A stretch of DNA of 5,986 bases from CAYZDV01 sp964477275 (lineage in GTDB: Bacteria; Acidobacteriota; Aminicenantia; Aminicenantales; Aminicenantaceae): positions 1 to 5,986 of the forward strand of contig CAYZDV010000120.1 in the NCBI GenBank assembly GCA_964477275.1. Direction: 5' to 3'. Position 1 is the stretch's first letter, and each line of letters begins with the position of its first letter. The notes below the pieces were generated by a model. That model had not been told where the DNA came from, did not search any database, and saw nothing but the letters and a program-made list of their open reading frames with translations. Position numbers and translations under genes: made by a program. Of this stretch, positions 5,956 to 5,986 are shown one piece after another.

Positions 5956-5986
5956 TGTCATTCCGGACCCTGTCCTGAACTCGATT
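5956..5986. repeat. Probable first half of a dispersed palindromic repeat cut by the window edge
   Basis: The stretch opens TGTCATTCCGGA and continues CCCTGTCCTGAACTCGATT to the edge. Its opening resembles the TGTCATTCCGGA-type arms of small non-coding palindromes scattered between bacterial genes. CCTGAACTCGATT could be the rising arm and loop of an internal hairpin whose closing arm lies beyond the window. Only one partial copy is seen, so this rests on resemblance. The 66 bp before it, after the isomerase-family stop, contain nothing I recognise. Confidence 0.3.

Overview
The window looks like bacterial chromosome with moderately high GC (mid-50s percent by eye). It carries five protein genes of housekeeping or metabolic type. 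There is no phage, IS transposase, CRISPR array or identifiable RNA gene. Two traits hint at a deep-branching, possibly anaerobic lineage: an archaeal-style stand-alone GMP-synthase PP-loop subunit and a divergent FucI-type isomerase. Candidatus Aminicenantes or a related Acidobacteria-like group is a guess from gene flavour, not a demonstrated assignment.

Left part (1-940): the window opens inside the C-terminal third of a DUF1846 (UPF0371) protein that ends at 515. About 420 bp of mostly non-coding DNA follow. This stretch holds a terminator-type hairpin whose T-run lies on the minus strand (591-624), a tiny minus-strand ORF with a strong Shine-Dalgarno and an in-frame TGA (736-804, open beyond the TGA to 589), a 16-bp palindrome (809-824), and a good sigma70-like promoter (837-865) pointing at the next gene.

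Middle (940-3027): a 310-residue GMP synthase ATP-pyrophosphatase subunit (GuaAb type, no glutaminase domain) is convergent with a ten-helix YkvI-type membrane protein of the LeuT-fold/APC superfamily on the minus strand.

Right part (3028-5986): the membrane gene and the next gene diverge from a 147-bp region. This region contains a perfect 10-bp-stem palindromic element resembling a dispersed REP-like repeat, plus a promoter with a consensus -10. A zinc-type cation diffusion facilitator and, 66 bp later, an L-fucose isomerase-family protein follow on the plus strand and are probably co-transcribed. The gap between them contains nested inverted repeats. The last about 30 bp look like the first half of another dispersed repeat.

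The genes do not form one obvious pathway. The items most worth a second look are the divergent substrate-side motifs of the GMP-synthase-like protein and the minus-strand mini-transcript unit at 589-804. I see no clear new multi-gene system.
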